Shown here one piece after another: positions 45,594 to 58,555 of a stretch of 64,000 nucleotides of DNA (position 1 is the stretch's first letter; every line of letters begins with the position of its first letter). The stretch comes from Cryptomeria japonica (lineage: Eukaryota > Streptophyta > Pinopsida > Cupressales > Cupressaceae): the NCBI RefSeq assembly GCF_030272615.1, contig NC_081408.1, forward strand, positions 405,175,389 to 405,239,388. The letters are read 5' to 3'. The notes beneath the pieces were generated by a model. The model did no database searches and was not told the DNA's origin. It was given only the letters and a program-made list of their open reading frames with translations. The position numbers and the translations under genes are program-made.

Positions 45594-47605
45594 ACATGTA
45601 AAGGAAATTATTCTTTAGACGTGGGAAATTATTATTTTACATTGATAGATATTATATTCGTAAAATATGTTAAAAGGTGTGAAATGTAATAATAAAGAAA
45701 ATTGAATTTTGATATTGTTATTACCTTTTTTACTCTCTTGTAAATTATTTTTGCCCTTAATCACTAAATTAAATTCTTTAGGGTGAATTTTAATTAATCA
45801 AGAGATTAAGTAAAGGATAAATATTTATTACAATGTTGTTTTATGTGCAGAAAGCTAAAATTCTTGGGCAAACATTAAAAGGGAGTATTCTTCATCCAAG
45901 ATTACATTTTGACATTTTTTTTGTGATATGATATTTCTAATTATTACTTGCAAAAAGCATTTTGAAAATAAATCTTATTTATAGCATCTTGATATACTTA
46001 TGCAAATTGTATTTTCTTTTTGCCTTTTAAGAAATTATAATTGTAATATTTTTTATCAAAAGGGAAAATATATGTGGTATTGGATGACCTAAATAGGGTT
46101 TGATATATTACTATGTCATCTTATATTCTCTTAATATTATTTTCACCCTAGGTAAATAATTTGAACATATCATTAGGGTGAGTCATTTAATGCTTGATTG
46201 GTTTTTGCAAAGGTTACTTCATATGATATAATATTTCCGATCCAAATTAAAGATTACCAAAAGGTGAGAAAGTATTGTAACATTATCGGAAGGGAAGTAT
46301 TTTCTTTTACCTACTATTCAAAATCTTTTACCTTATGTTATTTAATGAAAACTATTATTGGAATAAATATTTACAAGTGTTTAATACTTTGATTTAAGTG
46401 AATTATCATAAATAAGTATTTTACATAGGGTAAAAGGATTATTGCCTAATCTAAAGTGGAATATATTTAATCTTTAATTAATAAGGGATTGGATTGGTTT
46501 ATTTTATGTGTAGGAGATATTGAATATTTATGGGAAGTATTATCAAAGTGGAGGATAAAGGATATATTATTAAAGCTTTATTTAGTGTGTATTTTAGGGA
46601 TTCAAATGTAATTATCTTTGTAAACCAAAGGGTGTGTCCTTTGGAAAAACAAATGTCTGTAACTCCCTCCTGTATGTGAAAGGGTGTGTCCTTTCACATA
46701 TGTCTTTTGGATAGGTATTTATAGGGAGTCTTTTTCAATTAAGAAAAAGAACAATTCACAATCTGTCATCCTACCAGTAGGGGCTATGGGATGTCTGTAT
46801 TGGAGAAGTCTGTAGGAATGGAAGTATCATTTTGAGCAATCATTGTGTAATGGAGTATCTGTAAGTGCAGCTTATGTGTGTGATTATTTCCTGAAAGATC
46901 AATTTACACAAGGTTCGATGTCTCTTTCCAAATATTGTGTACATTCTTGTGTTGATGATTATTTTTGTCCTCTTGATAAATCTATTTAATAGATTTGCTA
47001 TGATGTGAGTCACATGTTGTTGCATTAAATGAAAGATTGGGTTCTTGTTGTTTGTGTGACACATATTGAGCCTTCATAGTTGATGAGAAATTACCTCTTG
47101 AGTTTGATAGGATTTTCTGTCCACAAAGTGTCATATATACCCTTGGATAAGAGGCACTGGTTTGTTGTTTATCTTTTAAGGTCCTAATCTATATGTATTC
47201 AAGGTCCTTGACAGAGAAACATTCTTCCATATCCTATTTGAACTAATCCTTGCAAATCATTCAAGTCTTGAAAGTATTTCATTTTCAATATACAATATCT
47301 TTAACATACACTTTTATTCATATTCAGTTTTCAGTTTTCAAAGTATTCAGCTAAAGCACATGATATAGCATAGTTGCAGAACACTAATTTTCTAGTTGTG
47401 TAAACTTGCTTAGAGGCTTAAATCCACATTTAAATAACTCTTTTTTGCTTGAGAGGGAAGGGTACACCTGCCTAGGTCTTGTGGAGCCTGAACTGCAGAG
47501 GGATTTGGTCTTCGACCATCCCTGTTTGTTGGCCGAGGATGATTGGATTTCCTAAGGAGTTGGCAAGTTTTTGGGTTTTCCAATTTGTGGTTTTGGGCAC
47601 CAACA
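45594..47605 (+). repeat. 3' LTR of element D
   Basis: Direct repeat of 40393-42406, ending CCAACA at 47605. Differences from the left copy are scattered single-base changes and small indels. Confidence 0.85.
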
Positions 47606-47688
47606 CATAGAACCCCCACTGTCATCATCCTCGAAGTCTTTTTTTTCCTCATCAGAATCTGAAGGGAGAAAATTCTCAGGCTGGAACT

Positions 47689-48485
47689 ATGTCTAAGGAT
47701 ACTAACTTTAACCCCTTCCTCTAGGCTGAGTACTACATTTGCAAAGTTATCCCCGATGAATGGTTTAACAAAGCCATTAAAGAGTTCGACAACATGTTCC
47801 CCTTAGTCGATAATGTCAACTAGAACCATTAGGACCGCTTCATAAATAAATGCATCATGCCAATGCCTGTCAAAATTCAACATGATGCCAACCAACCCGC
47901 GAATAGAATCATAGACGAAATCCTTCATGACAAATAAATTTATGAGTTGTATACCCAGACCGTTTCCTCAGATAACACAGCTAATATCCCAAAAATGAGC
48001 CATCACTGCCGATAATATGCAGGATACTTCAATAGTTCTGACTAAAATCATCCATCCGCAGATAGCTATTTATAGGCAAAAGCCATCATATCACCCTGCA
48101 ATTTCGGATCTCAATAATCGACCAAAACCATTATGATTTATCCACCGATCCAAGCATCTGCCACTATTTTGATTTTTAGAAGAGACGGTGGCAGAGTTTC
48201 CCACAAAACACAGACTACGGCCTAGATGGAGTGGTTGTAGTTCCTCTGGAAGATATTATTTCCAGACTGCTAGGATAAGGAGATCGCAAGCAACATGATA
48301 TCATGATCCATCCATCCGAGATTGAAATGACATATGCAGTATTGATAGCCAGAGCAAGTTTCATCTGATTGCCACAAACACCCGCGGATCAGACATTAAT
48401 CCCAATAAAGGTTCACAATCTAACCAATTCCCTCGCGTGGAGAATGAATGATGTCTTTCCAGATCATATCCCAAATGGTGTCTGA
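47689..48485 (+). pseudogene. Decayed reading frame of unknown origin with many TAG/TAA stops
   Basis: From ATG 47689 the phase reads as protein-like sequence (VIPDEWFNKAIKEFDNMFP, HPSADSYL, FRRDGGRVSH) interrupted by TAG/TAA at 47722, 47821, 47830 and at least five further places before about 48120. A frame change near 48210 leads into IHPSEIEMTYAVLIARASFI. The stops are TAG or TAA rather than TGA, as expected if CAG, CAA or TGG codons suffered C-to-T changes on either strand. I do not recognise the family; a captured host gene, a transposon gene or an old endogenised viral gene are all possible. Confidence 0.5.
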
Positions 48486-48697
48486 CACAGATGTTTGATT
48501 GATAAATTAAAATTTTAATTTATTCTACAACAGTTATATTTTGAATTTTTCTTTTAATTTATATAAAACATTTAATTTATCTGTCCATCTCTCTCTATCT
48601 CTTTGTTTACCCTCTTCTTCTTCCTCTCTATCTCTCTCTCTATCTCCACATTTTTCTCTCCATCTCTCTCCCCTGCCTCTATCTCCTTACCTCTTCA

Positions 48698-48701
<4 letters not shown>

Positions 48702-48770
<69 letters not shown>
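48702..48770. repeat. (TC)n microsatellite
   Basis: About 34 TC units; the long Ser-Leu open frames through it are products of the repeat. Confidence 0.97.
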
Positions 48771-48774
<4 letters not shown>

Positions 48775-48954
48775 ATCTCTATCACTACCTCTTTCTATCC
48801 TTATCTTTCCCTATCTATACCTCTCCCTCTCTCTTATATCTATATCTCTTTATTTCTCTATCCTCTATCTATTTATCTCTCTAAATCTTGTTCACACACT
48901 CCTTGTTACTCCTCCCCATCTCTATCTCAATATCACTAACACTTTCACACACAT

Positions 48955-49003
48955 TTCTCTATCTCTATCTCTATCTCTATCTCTATCTCTATCTCTATCT
49001 CTT
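48955..49003. repeat. (TCTATC)n microsatellite
   Basis: About eight hexamer units. Confidence 0.95.
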
Positions 49004-50089
49004 CTCCCTCTCTCTTCTTCTCTCTATTGCCTCCTTTATCTCTCTCTTGCTCCCTCTAGCTCTATCTTCCCATCTCTTCCTCTCCCTCTCTATCTATATT
49101 TCATTATCTCTATCTTTCTTTTTTCACTCATGTTTGAATCCCTATAACTAGATGTATAGTTCATTTTAAGCTACCACTTCTTGATTGAGACCTTGGTTGC
49201 ACAAACAACATCAATTTTTAAATGGCCTGCCAATTGAACTTATTCATTGAACAAATGTATACAAAATACACCAAAATTTTCTCCAATTGACCTTCCACAC
49301 ATTTTCGGCGTACCCATTGCACACCAAAGTGTGTTTGCTAGTTATCTCTTCTTAATTTTTAATTCTTCATATCCTCCTAATTTTCAAATTTGGGAAACTA
49401 ATATCTTTCCTTGTTTTAATTGATTTTCAAAAATTAGTCTTTTGGCAATATCTCATTTCTCTTAATTTTAAATTTAACAATGAGAGATGCACATTCAAAA
49501 ATCAGCTTTCTTCCATCTCTTCCACTTTATCTCCACCATCTTCATCCTTCCTTGAATGGCAGCTTTGTTGTGCACTTAATCATGTCCGTCCAATCAACCA
49601 AAAATCATTTTGATACTGGTCATTCGTCGAGTCTTGAGTTTTCTATAAATTGAGACCTCGTTCTTCATTCAAATAATCTAGTCTTAAGAACCCTTACTTT
49701 GTCAAATTATCTAGCAATCATCTAGTGTTAGCATTAGCATTTTGTTGAAATCATTTAATCTTAGAGTCACATTTTCAAATATCCTTGATTTCATTCCATA
49801 ATTGCACTTGCACAAGGAGAGCTACATCAAATTAGAAGAGAAAGGAAGAACAATGGAGCAACGTTGAAAGAATGCAATGGTGATATCATTTCATTTTATG
49901 TTTTGTTACATTTCGTTTCAATGTCTTTATTGATCAAATTAGGAAGTATTAGCATAATTGTTTAGGTTTGTGATTTGCTTTGATTATGTTAATGGTTTTA
50001 TATTATTAACCGATTTTTCCCAATCTATAGTTGCTATACCACGTATTAAGTTCTTGAATTAACTCAGAATTTTACCACCATTTTCATAT

Positions 50090-50580
50090 TGTTGGTGTAA
50101 ATAATTATTCATCATGGATATTATTACACCTTACTTAAGTTTACTTAGGAAATGCATTTCATTGTAGTTTGGGTATGAGACACTTGGGTGTTTGTGCCAT
50201 ATTGGGATAGTGTGTGTAGGAGAATTTTCACCTTTTATGGTGTTGATCTTGTTACTACTTTATCATATCCACTTATTGTGGAGTGATAATTCCACCTCCG
50301 GTGGGTGATCCACCTCATGTGGAATATTTTATTGTTTCTCCTACCTACCCACACCTATTTCCTACCTACCCTTGTTTCTTATTGAGCCACATGTCATGTT
50401 TGTATGCTCGCATATCCATATAGCCTTGCCTATATATACAGGCTCATATTCACTGTATGTAACATGTAATGATCCAGTTGATCAGTATTTTCTTGATAGA
50501 ATACAATTTATTTGTATCATCTATTTTGTTCTCTCTTATTTGTGCTTTCCATTACCTCTAGATCTTGGCAAAATCTCACA
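50090..50580 (+). repeat. 5' LTR of element E
   Basis: TGTTGGTGTAAATAATTATT at the start, CTCACA at the end; 491 bp, same length as the right copy. Confidence 0.95.
50430..50439 (+). promoter_or_regulatory. Probable TATA box of the E 5' LTR
   Basis: CTATATATAC in the left LTR; the right LTR has CTATATATAT at 54080-54089. Position about 340 bases into the LTR fits a U3/R promoter. Confidence 0.6.
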
Positions 50581-50592
50581 TGGTATCAGAGG
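50581..50592 (+). other. Primer-binding site of element E
   Basis: TGGTATCAGAGG directly after the LTR CA; differs from the A, B, C sites only in the last base. Confidence 0.92.
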
Positions 50593-51359
50593 CATTAGAG
50601 TGTCATTGGTTTGCTAATTGAGAGAAATTTGATGTTATTTGGGGTTTGCATTTTGGAGCTTTCTATTGTAGGTTATTATTGAAGCTTGATGGGTCAAATA
50701 TGAGGTCGCCATTGGATTGAGGAGGTCCAAGAAAGTCAGTTTTGCCTTTTGTTTCATCCAAATCGGACTTCGGAGGCCAAATCTAGAGGCATTTGAAGTT
50801 TGAAGCTGTGGCGAAAATTTTCCAAAAATTATAATTTTGCAGGCAATTTTCAAATAGCGATATCTCACTCATCGAGACTCCTTTTTTCGAGCAATTTTTT
50901 TTTGTTTTGGGGTAGAATTTCGTGATCTATACAGTGGTGCAGGAGTTTTCTGATTTTTGGATACAAGGTTTTTTGAAATCATGAAATCCTGATTTTTACA
51001 ACTTTGGAGGCTTTTTCAGGCTCATATGGACTCATTTTCAAGTGCCGTTTTTTTTGAAAGTGCATAATTTTTTTGTCTAATTTCATAATCTGCCATTTGT
51101 TTGCAGTGATTTTAAGTAGAAATTATACTTTCAGTATTTGGTCATTTTTTGGCCTATTTGGTACTTGTATTTTTCTTGGATCTCAATTTAGATCACTAGC
51201 AGTATTTGTTGAAGTCTCTTATATCTCATTTTGAGAAGTTGTAAAATTGAAATCATAAGTCCACCTTGCCTTGTTTTGCAAGTGGCCTATTGTACAGGCA
51301 CTAAGTATAAAGTGCCAAATCATGATTTTATTTTTTTATTTTTTTTTTGGGGGGGGGGA
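50593..51359. other. Element E leader, no gene
   Basis: T-rich untranslated region ending in a run of T then G (51331-51365). The N-terminal gag part normally found here is not recognisable, so the start codon of the E protein cannot be set. Confidence 0.5.
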
Positions 51360-53399
51360 GGGGGCGCTCATTATATTGATGGAACTATTGTTGCTCCTGT
51401 TGATCCTAAGACTGATCCTGTTGGTCACTTGGATTGGCTCACTAAAAATATCATGGCAATTGGTACATTAAGAAAGTATGTATCAAAGGATCTCATTTTT
51501 CATATTGAGAAATGTACTCTAATCAAGGATGCTTGGCAAAAGTTTGGTCAAGTTGATGAGATTAGGGGATATCAAATTGATAGTGATCTCACCATGTTAG
51601 ATCCCAAGAACTTTGATACTATACAAGATTATGTCACTAAGGCAAAAGAGTTGAGGACACAACTTGAGGATTGTCGCATTGATTAGAAGGATACTCAATT
51701 AATCTTCAATTTGATGGGCAATCTTCCACAATAATATGCAGCATTTGTTTCTAGTTTCCAAACCCATAGGATGACAATGGGTTCAAGCTACAAAATGCCT
51801 ACATTTGATGCTTTCACTAAAATATTGACGATGGAACAAACTAAGTTGATAAGCATGGGCATTCTTAAGACTTCCAAGTCTCAAGCATTAGTGGTAAATC
51901 AAGGGAACAAAGGAAATCAAGGAAAGGACAACTCAAACAAGAAGAAATGACAATCAAAGCCTAAGGACAAAGCATCACCTTCTCCATAACAAGGAGATTC
52001 GTCCTCTTCCAAGAGGGACAATTCACCAAAGAGAGAGAGACCTACTTGTGCATATTGTAAAAATTTTGGTCATGAGAAGCATCGTTGTCATTCTAAGAAT
52101 ATTGATGAGCTCACACATATCCTCAAAAAGTATAGCATTGATTTTTCTAATGTCTACAAGAAGGATGATTCATCAACTTCCACTTCCTCACATTCAAAAG
52201 GAAAAGGGCAAGCATACATGGCTTCTACAAGTGGGAAGACTCACTCTTTTGGGACAATAAAAGGAAAAGTTCTTTGTGCTACTACAAGTCATGATTAAGG
52301 GAGATGGCTTCTAGATTCAGGGACTTCTCATCATATGGCATCTTCGCAGTCTATGTTCTCTTCATTTGAGCCTTGCACCATGCCACAGATTTTGATGGCC
52401 AATCATACATACATGGATGTGATTGGGAAAGGATCTATTGCCATTAGGGATAACTTCTTCAATGATGTGTTGTGTGTACCCCATTTGACAAACAATCTCC
52501 TTTCCATCTATCAAATCACACATGGTGCAACTAAGAGAATTGTGGAGTTCACACCTGAGTCAGTTTTCATTAGAGACTTGGAAACTAGAGCTATCATTGT
52601 GACTGGGGTGGTTGATCATGCATCTCGGTTATACTCCTTTTCAGATTTTGTTGTTGATGATGATTTCACATATGATGATTCTACACATGATGATCATACT
52701 TCTTGTGATGATTTAGATTGTGAGGAGAACTTGGGGTACTTGAACTTGGGGATTCTCACATGTGATCCCATTCTTGAGCCTTGTGTTTCATCTCCTCCTA
52801 TTGATATCACATCACCTATTGCACCTGATGATGCAAATAGTGCAACAGTTTTGCCTTCATGTGATTCAGTGTAGCAGGATATACATTGTCTTCCAGCTTC
52901 TGTTTCATGGGATGATTACTTGACAGACATTGCAGATTTGGAAGACATCATTGATGATATTCATCTTCTCTTTGATGAGGATGATCCTTCTTCTATTGTT
53001 GCGAGGGAACACTCTGACCCTCTTGTTCATTCTCTACATGATCATTCTTTCGAGGTTGACATGATTATGGATACTTATGTACAATAGTTGGAGGAGGTCT
53101 CTTTGTCCTTTGAGGAGACATGTGAGTATTTGGATCATGTTCTACATTCATCTCCACTAGATCTTGGAGTGCCTTTTTCAATAGTGTGGAGCAGTTCACC
53201 ACCTTTGGAGGGGGTACCTTTCAGCATCGACATGGGGACACTTGAGAAGTTTTCAAAGATTCCATTCATCATGAGTTTTTTTCATACATCTTCCATTCAT
53301 GATTGGGGAGACTTCATGGATACACCTTTGGTTTTGTTTCTTCCTAAGGGGAGGAATGTTGTTCGACATTCATGGAGCAGTTTCTTCATTCATCATTGA
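51360..53399 (+). pseudogene. Element E gag-protease-acidic tail frame, with in-frame stops
   Basis: One reading phase throughout. Gag: HYIDGTIVAPVDPKTDP, AWQKFGQVDEIRGY, YVTKAKELRTQLED. Zinc knuckle CAYCKNFGHEKHRC at 52047-52088. Protease LLDSGTSHHMASS with the DSG at 52314-52322, followed by VLCVPHLTNNLLSI. The frame then turns acidic (DDDFTYDD, DDLDCEEN, IADLEDIIDDIHLLFDEDD) and ends PKGRNVVRHSWSSFFIHH. No integrase zinc region or catalytic core and no RT follow. In-frame stops lie at 51684, 51732, about 51948 and 51987, 52296, 52872, about 53085, and the end at 53397. Gag/protease would form and mature particles; the tail has no known function. Confidence 0.88.
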
Positions 53400-53729
53400 G
53401 CTTCTATCATTGGTGCAGATTTTACATTGAGGTGGGGCTACCTAGCTTCTCTTCTTCTCTCATATGGGGGGGACTTTTTCCTCACATGGGGTTTTGTTCC
53501 TCACATTCTTCTATGAGATTTCTCTTGTATGGCTTTCATCTCTCTTTTAAGGGAGGGATTTTTCCCATTGGGTTTTTCTCTCTTTCCGCGCTTTGTGAGA
53601 GATTTCATTGCATTGGTTTGCATGCATTTGCATTTGTACATGGGTACCTAACATGGCCTTGTAGTCGAGACCCATCTTGCATTGCTTAGTTGCATTGTAG
53701 ACTTAAGTGCATTCCCCTGAGTTGCACTT

Positions 53730-53738
53730 AAGGGGGGG
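53730..53738 (+). other. Polypurine tract of element E
   Basis: AAGGGGGGG directly before the TG of the right LTR. Confidence 0.9.
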
Positions 53739-54229
53739 TGTTGGTGTAAATAATTATTCATCATGGATATTATTACACCTTACTTAAGTTTACCTAGGAA
53801 ATGCATTTCATTGTAGTTTGGGTATGAGACACTTGGGTGTTTGTGCCACATTGGGATAGTGTGTGTAGGAGAATTTCCGCCTTTTATGGTGTTGATCTTG
53901 TTACTACTTTATCATATCCACTTGTTGTGGAGTGATAATTCTACCTTCGGTGGGTGATCCACTTCATGTGGAATATTTTATTGTTTCTCTTGCCTACCCA
54001 CACCTATTTCCTACCTACCCTTGTTTCTTATTGAGCCACATGTCATGTTTGTGTGCTCACATATTCATATAGTCTTGCCTATATATATAGTCTCATATTC
54101 GTTGTATGTAACATGGAATGATCTAGTTGATCAGTATTTTATTGATAGAATACAATTTATTTTTATCATCTATTTTGTTCTCTCTTATTTGTGCTTTCCA
54201 TTGCCTCTAGATCTTGGCAAAATCTCACA
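53739..54229 (+). repeat. 3' LTR of element E
   Basis: 491 bp, followed by the CATAT duplication at 54230-54234. Confidence 0.95.
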
Positions 54230-54471
54230 CATATGATTGTTATGAAAAGATGAAAAACAAGGAAACAACTCACCAAAAGGAAAGTTGGAGAAGAAAGACT
54301 CAAATCTCTGGAAACACAATAATTTTATGTAATGTATATATTATAGGAGAAAATTCTTCTATCAATATTTTTGGCTTAAGATGAAATGTCTCATTCATTA
54401 TCTTAGGATATGTTGATTGTACACTTTAAAAAATATGAAATGCCTCAATAATTTTTAAATATGTGAGTTAG

Positions 54472-55439
<968 letters not shown>

Positions 55440-55444
55440 CATTT

Positions 55445-56600
55445 TGTCGTGCGTGTGAAGTATGATACCTGTAGCTGCAACACAAACACTCAATAGATCA
55501 TTACAAGCAAGGTTAGAAAATTAAAAGAAAATGAAAGATAAACCATGACAAAGCGACCTATCGCCTCCTAAGAGATGCGAGTATGGATTTGCTCTCAGAT
55601 CTAGATAAGCAATCCAAGTGACTTGACTACACCTAGACGGTTGATTTGAAATGATGATGATATGAAAACTAGATGAGATTAATTATGATAGATTGATCCA
55701 AGAGTCTAATTAAGCTAATGATATGCATGATTAAGCTATGATAATGAAGCAATTAAGCTAGAAAAGAGATTGATTAAGCTACATGATTCAACAATTATGC
55801 TAGAAAATGATCAAATTAAACTAGATCTTAGATGCAATTGCCTATAATAACAATGCTCAAATGATATTCTAGAACGGATATGCCTATAGTAACAAAGCCT
55901 AAATTTATATGAGATGGGATCCTTTGTGCTCCAAAATGGGGGATATTTATAGGAATTCCAAGGCCAGGGGTGAGGTGGCAAGAATCAATGGTCAAGATTG
56001 AGTCTGAAGATATCAAGGGTGAAATTGGAGGAGGTTGGAGAAGAGGTTAGAGGGAGGGACACTTGTCATCTTTGTGGTGACAAGTGTCAAGGACCCTTGC
56101 TCCTAAGAGGGCAAGTGTCCAAGGGAGGAGACATGTGGCATAAGTGCCATGTGTGTCAAGGGGAGAATATCCACACCATAGGAGGTTAGGATGTGCAAGA
56201 TAGGATAGGGTTAGTTAAACCCACGGTTAGGTGGAATGGGTTAGGTTAGGGGGTGGTTAGGTTAGGTGGTTAGAAATTAGGAAGCATGTGGGTAATTTGA
56301 ATTTAAAAATTCAAATAATTAGGAAAATGATAATTAATCTCAACAAACTTGAGTTTGTTAATTTTAATTAGGGATTAGAAGAATTGAATTAGATGGGGGG
56401 AGGATTAATTAATTTAGATTAATTAATCAAAGCTGACTATTGAAATGAACCTATTAAATAAATCCATAGATTTATTAATAAGTAGATGAATGGGGGAATT
56501 TAATCAAATTGTTAATGAATTCAATTAAATTGGGATAGGGGATTAATTAAATAATTGATTATTTAATTATTTATCTTCAGACCATTTTTAGGTGTATACA
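55445..56600 (-). repeat. Solo LTR, gypsy-like, with CATTT target duplications
   Basis: TG at 55445 and CA at 56599-56600 are flanked by CATTT at 55440-55444 and 56601-56605. On the minus strand it begins TGTATACACCTAAAAATGG, similar to the gypsy-type LTR start at 31301, and has TATAAATA at 55944-55951 (minus). No internal coding region is present, as expected after recombination between two LTRs. Confidence 0.85.
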
Positions 56601-57752
56601 CATTTAAATCATCAATATTTTATTACTTGATGAAAATTTCTCAACCAATCAAAATGACAATAATTAATTCTTATAATTGCTATCAATCAAATGTGCACCC
56701 TCGTTGAACTAGGTTCAACCATTCATTGAAACATGGGACGAGCTCTTAGCTTGTGGGTAACCTATAGGTAGAGATCAACCTCCAGAGAAGGTTGGCTCCT
56801 TATGATGCTTCACCTAAAACCTATTCTAAGCTACTAACTCTGCTAAAGAAAATGGAAGAAATGCTTGTAAAATTAAATCTAACCTAGTGTGGTGATGCAC
56901 CTAAATGTGTAAGACTTATCTTTGTTGTTTTGTACTCACAATTTCTCTCAAAATTTTAATCTTGCACAACTTCTAAGAATAATATATCTTATGCTTCAAC
57001 ACTTGCTAGAAAGAGCTCCTTATATTGCCACTCTAGAAGAAAATGATGAATTTTACAACTAGATGGCCCTATGTCAACATGATACAATCTGAAACCAACA
57101 TATAAATATGTTTTCTAGCTCACAAATACTCATTTTGCCTAATGTTTTAAAGGTTCTATTCTGAAACACAAGTAAACTTATGCATAAAAGAGAACACATA
57201 ATATAGAGCAACTCATATGAAGGCAGTAACATGTTTCTTTATTGATAAAAGGAGTGTACACAACAATACAAATATGAAAATAGCATTTTCTTTGAGAAAT
57301 TGGAATCTATAATATTATATCAGTCACCAAGTGATTGAAAAATGAGTTACAAGTCTGTGGTTTTTGCTTAAAAGAGCTACAAGCTATAATACTTAGCAAA
57401 AGCAAAACAAGAACTAACTCTACAAAAGCCTCTTCATAGTGTATTTATAAATCTTCATACATAGAGAGATTGAGTTGCTGGAGAATGCCAAGTAGCCTTG
57501 CTTTGATAGTTGAAGAAGTCCTCTCTTTGGTTGGGTTGGATATAACTGAAAATGCCACTTTAAGACCCCTCAAATTGTCTCAAACTGCAATTGATGAAGT
57601 TTAACTCCCCTCTTTGACTTGTTTGTGGATAAGGCCTTCAAACATGAACCTAGATGCTTGGAATGGGCTTGAAAAGGTCGTCAATTGCTCCTAGATCTGC
57701 TCCATTACTTGGACAACTCAGCCAGTCTCCATTAGACTCATTCCACATACTG

Positions 57753-57834
57753 TCCCCTATGATTGTAACCACTGAGGAGTCGAATTGAACTATTCCCCTA
57801 TGATTGTAACCACTGAGGAGTCAAATTGAACTAT
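57753..57834. repeat. 41-bp tandem duplication
   Basis: Two copies (57753-57793, 57794-57834) beginning TCCCCTATGATTG and differing at one site. Confidence 0.95.
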
Positions 57835-58309
57835 CACTAGGCATTTACAATAGTCATAAATGTTCCAAAAGTTTCTCAACAGTATCCAATTGCTCCTAAA
57901 CCTTGTTCCTATCCATTAGGCAAGTCACAACACATCTGAATGGCCATTATGAGGCCCAAAACTGTCTCTGTCTACTACAATCATTCCCGCTTACTGTTTC
58001 TTGCCTTTTCATGAAATTTTGTTTATTACTAAGACTCAGGGATTCTATAATCATACGTATGCCACGATTCTTCACTATCTTCTAGCAATTTTGTGCAAAG
58101 GCTTTTGTTTTACTCCATCGCTATTAACCACTTAACAAAATTTGTTTCAACAAAATTTTCTATCTTCCTTGAAGATCTTTGTTTTATTGCTCACAAACCA
58201 AATAAACCTGATCACTAACCCTTTTGATTGTATGAGTGTTCTAGGGCAGAGTTTGGCGGGACATCTTCTCTCTTTGGATCAACAAAACTATTGTCTGCAT
58301 TAATTCAAG

Positions 58310-58555
58310 CTTTGACAGTGATCTCATGATTTGCACTACCCCTTTGTGACAGTAATAACGAGCTTCTTTTTCACTTCTTCTATTGTCATTTTCCATAATG
58401 TTGTCTTCTTCCATGTTGTTCTAAGTGGTCTTCTTCCATGTTGTCTTCTTTGACAGTGATCTCATGATTTGCGCTACCCCTTTGTGACAGTAATAACAAG
58501 CTTCTTTTTCACTTCTTCTATTGTCATTTTCCTTTGTGACAGTAATAACCTGCCT
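58310..58555. repeat. 138-bp spaced direct duplication
   Basis: 85-bp copies at 58310-58394 and 58448-58532 (CTTTGACAGTGATCTCATGA start), with a partial third copy (TTTGTGACAGTAATAAC) to 58555. Confidence 0.9.

Larger units (their letters stand above)
40393..47605 (+). mobile_element. Gypsy-type gag-only LTR element D (non-autonomous)
   Basis: Two direct repeats of about 2.0 kb (40393-42406 and 45594-47605) enclose about 3.2 kb. The left LTR ends CCAACA and is followed by TTGGTGACTCTGCTGGGGA, a primer-binding-site-like sequence. The internal region codes a gypsy-like gag and a lysine/glutamate-rich frame, but no protease, RT, RNase H or integrase motif was found. No matching target duplication was seen (CATAG follows the right LTR). 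Left edges of the LTRs are approximate. Confidence 0.8.
48490..50084 (+). repeat. LTR-like remnant interrupted by CT-rich satellites and element E
   Basis: AT-rich start, CT-rich simple sequence (48590-49130), then a stretch with TATAAAT at 49643-49649 and downstream sequence like a gypsy-type LTR R/U5. No coding function. Element E is inserted at its right edge. The LTR reading is tentative. Confidence 0.4.
50090..54229 (+). mobile_element. Copia-type non-autonomous element E: gag-protease only, complete ends
   Basis: All structural marks are present: 5-bp target duplication CATAT (50085-50089 and 54230-54234), two 491-bp LTRs with TG...CA ends, a primer-binding site directly after the left LTR and a polypurine tract directly before the right one. 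Between them is a single frame coding copia gag, one zinc knuckle and a protease active site, followed by an acidic extension instead of integrase and RT. LTRs differ at about 23 of 491 sites by my count (near 5%), mostly transitions, so insertion is not very recent. Mobility would have needed integrase and RT from another copia element. Confidence 0.93.

Noticed and set aside
48541-49151. Three overlapping open frames rich in Ser and Leu
   Set aside because: They are direct translations of the CT-rich microsatellites and would be open in any such repeat.
51231-51359. Start of the E gag at ATG 51231
   Set aside because: The codons before 51360 run through a T/G homopolymer stretch and show no gag similarity; the frame there is probably open by chance.
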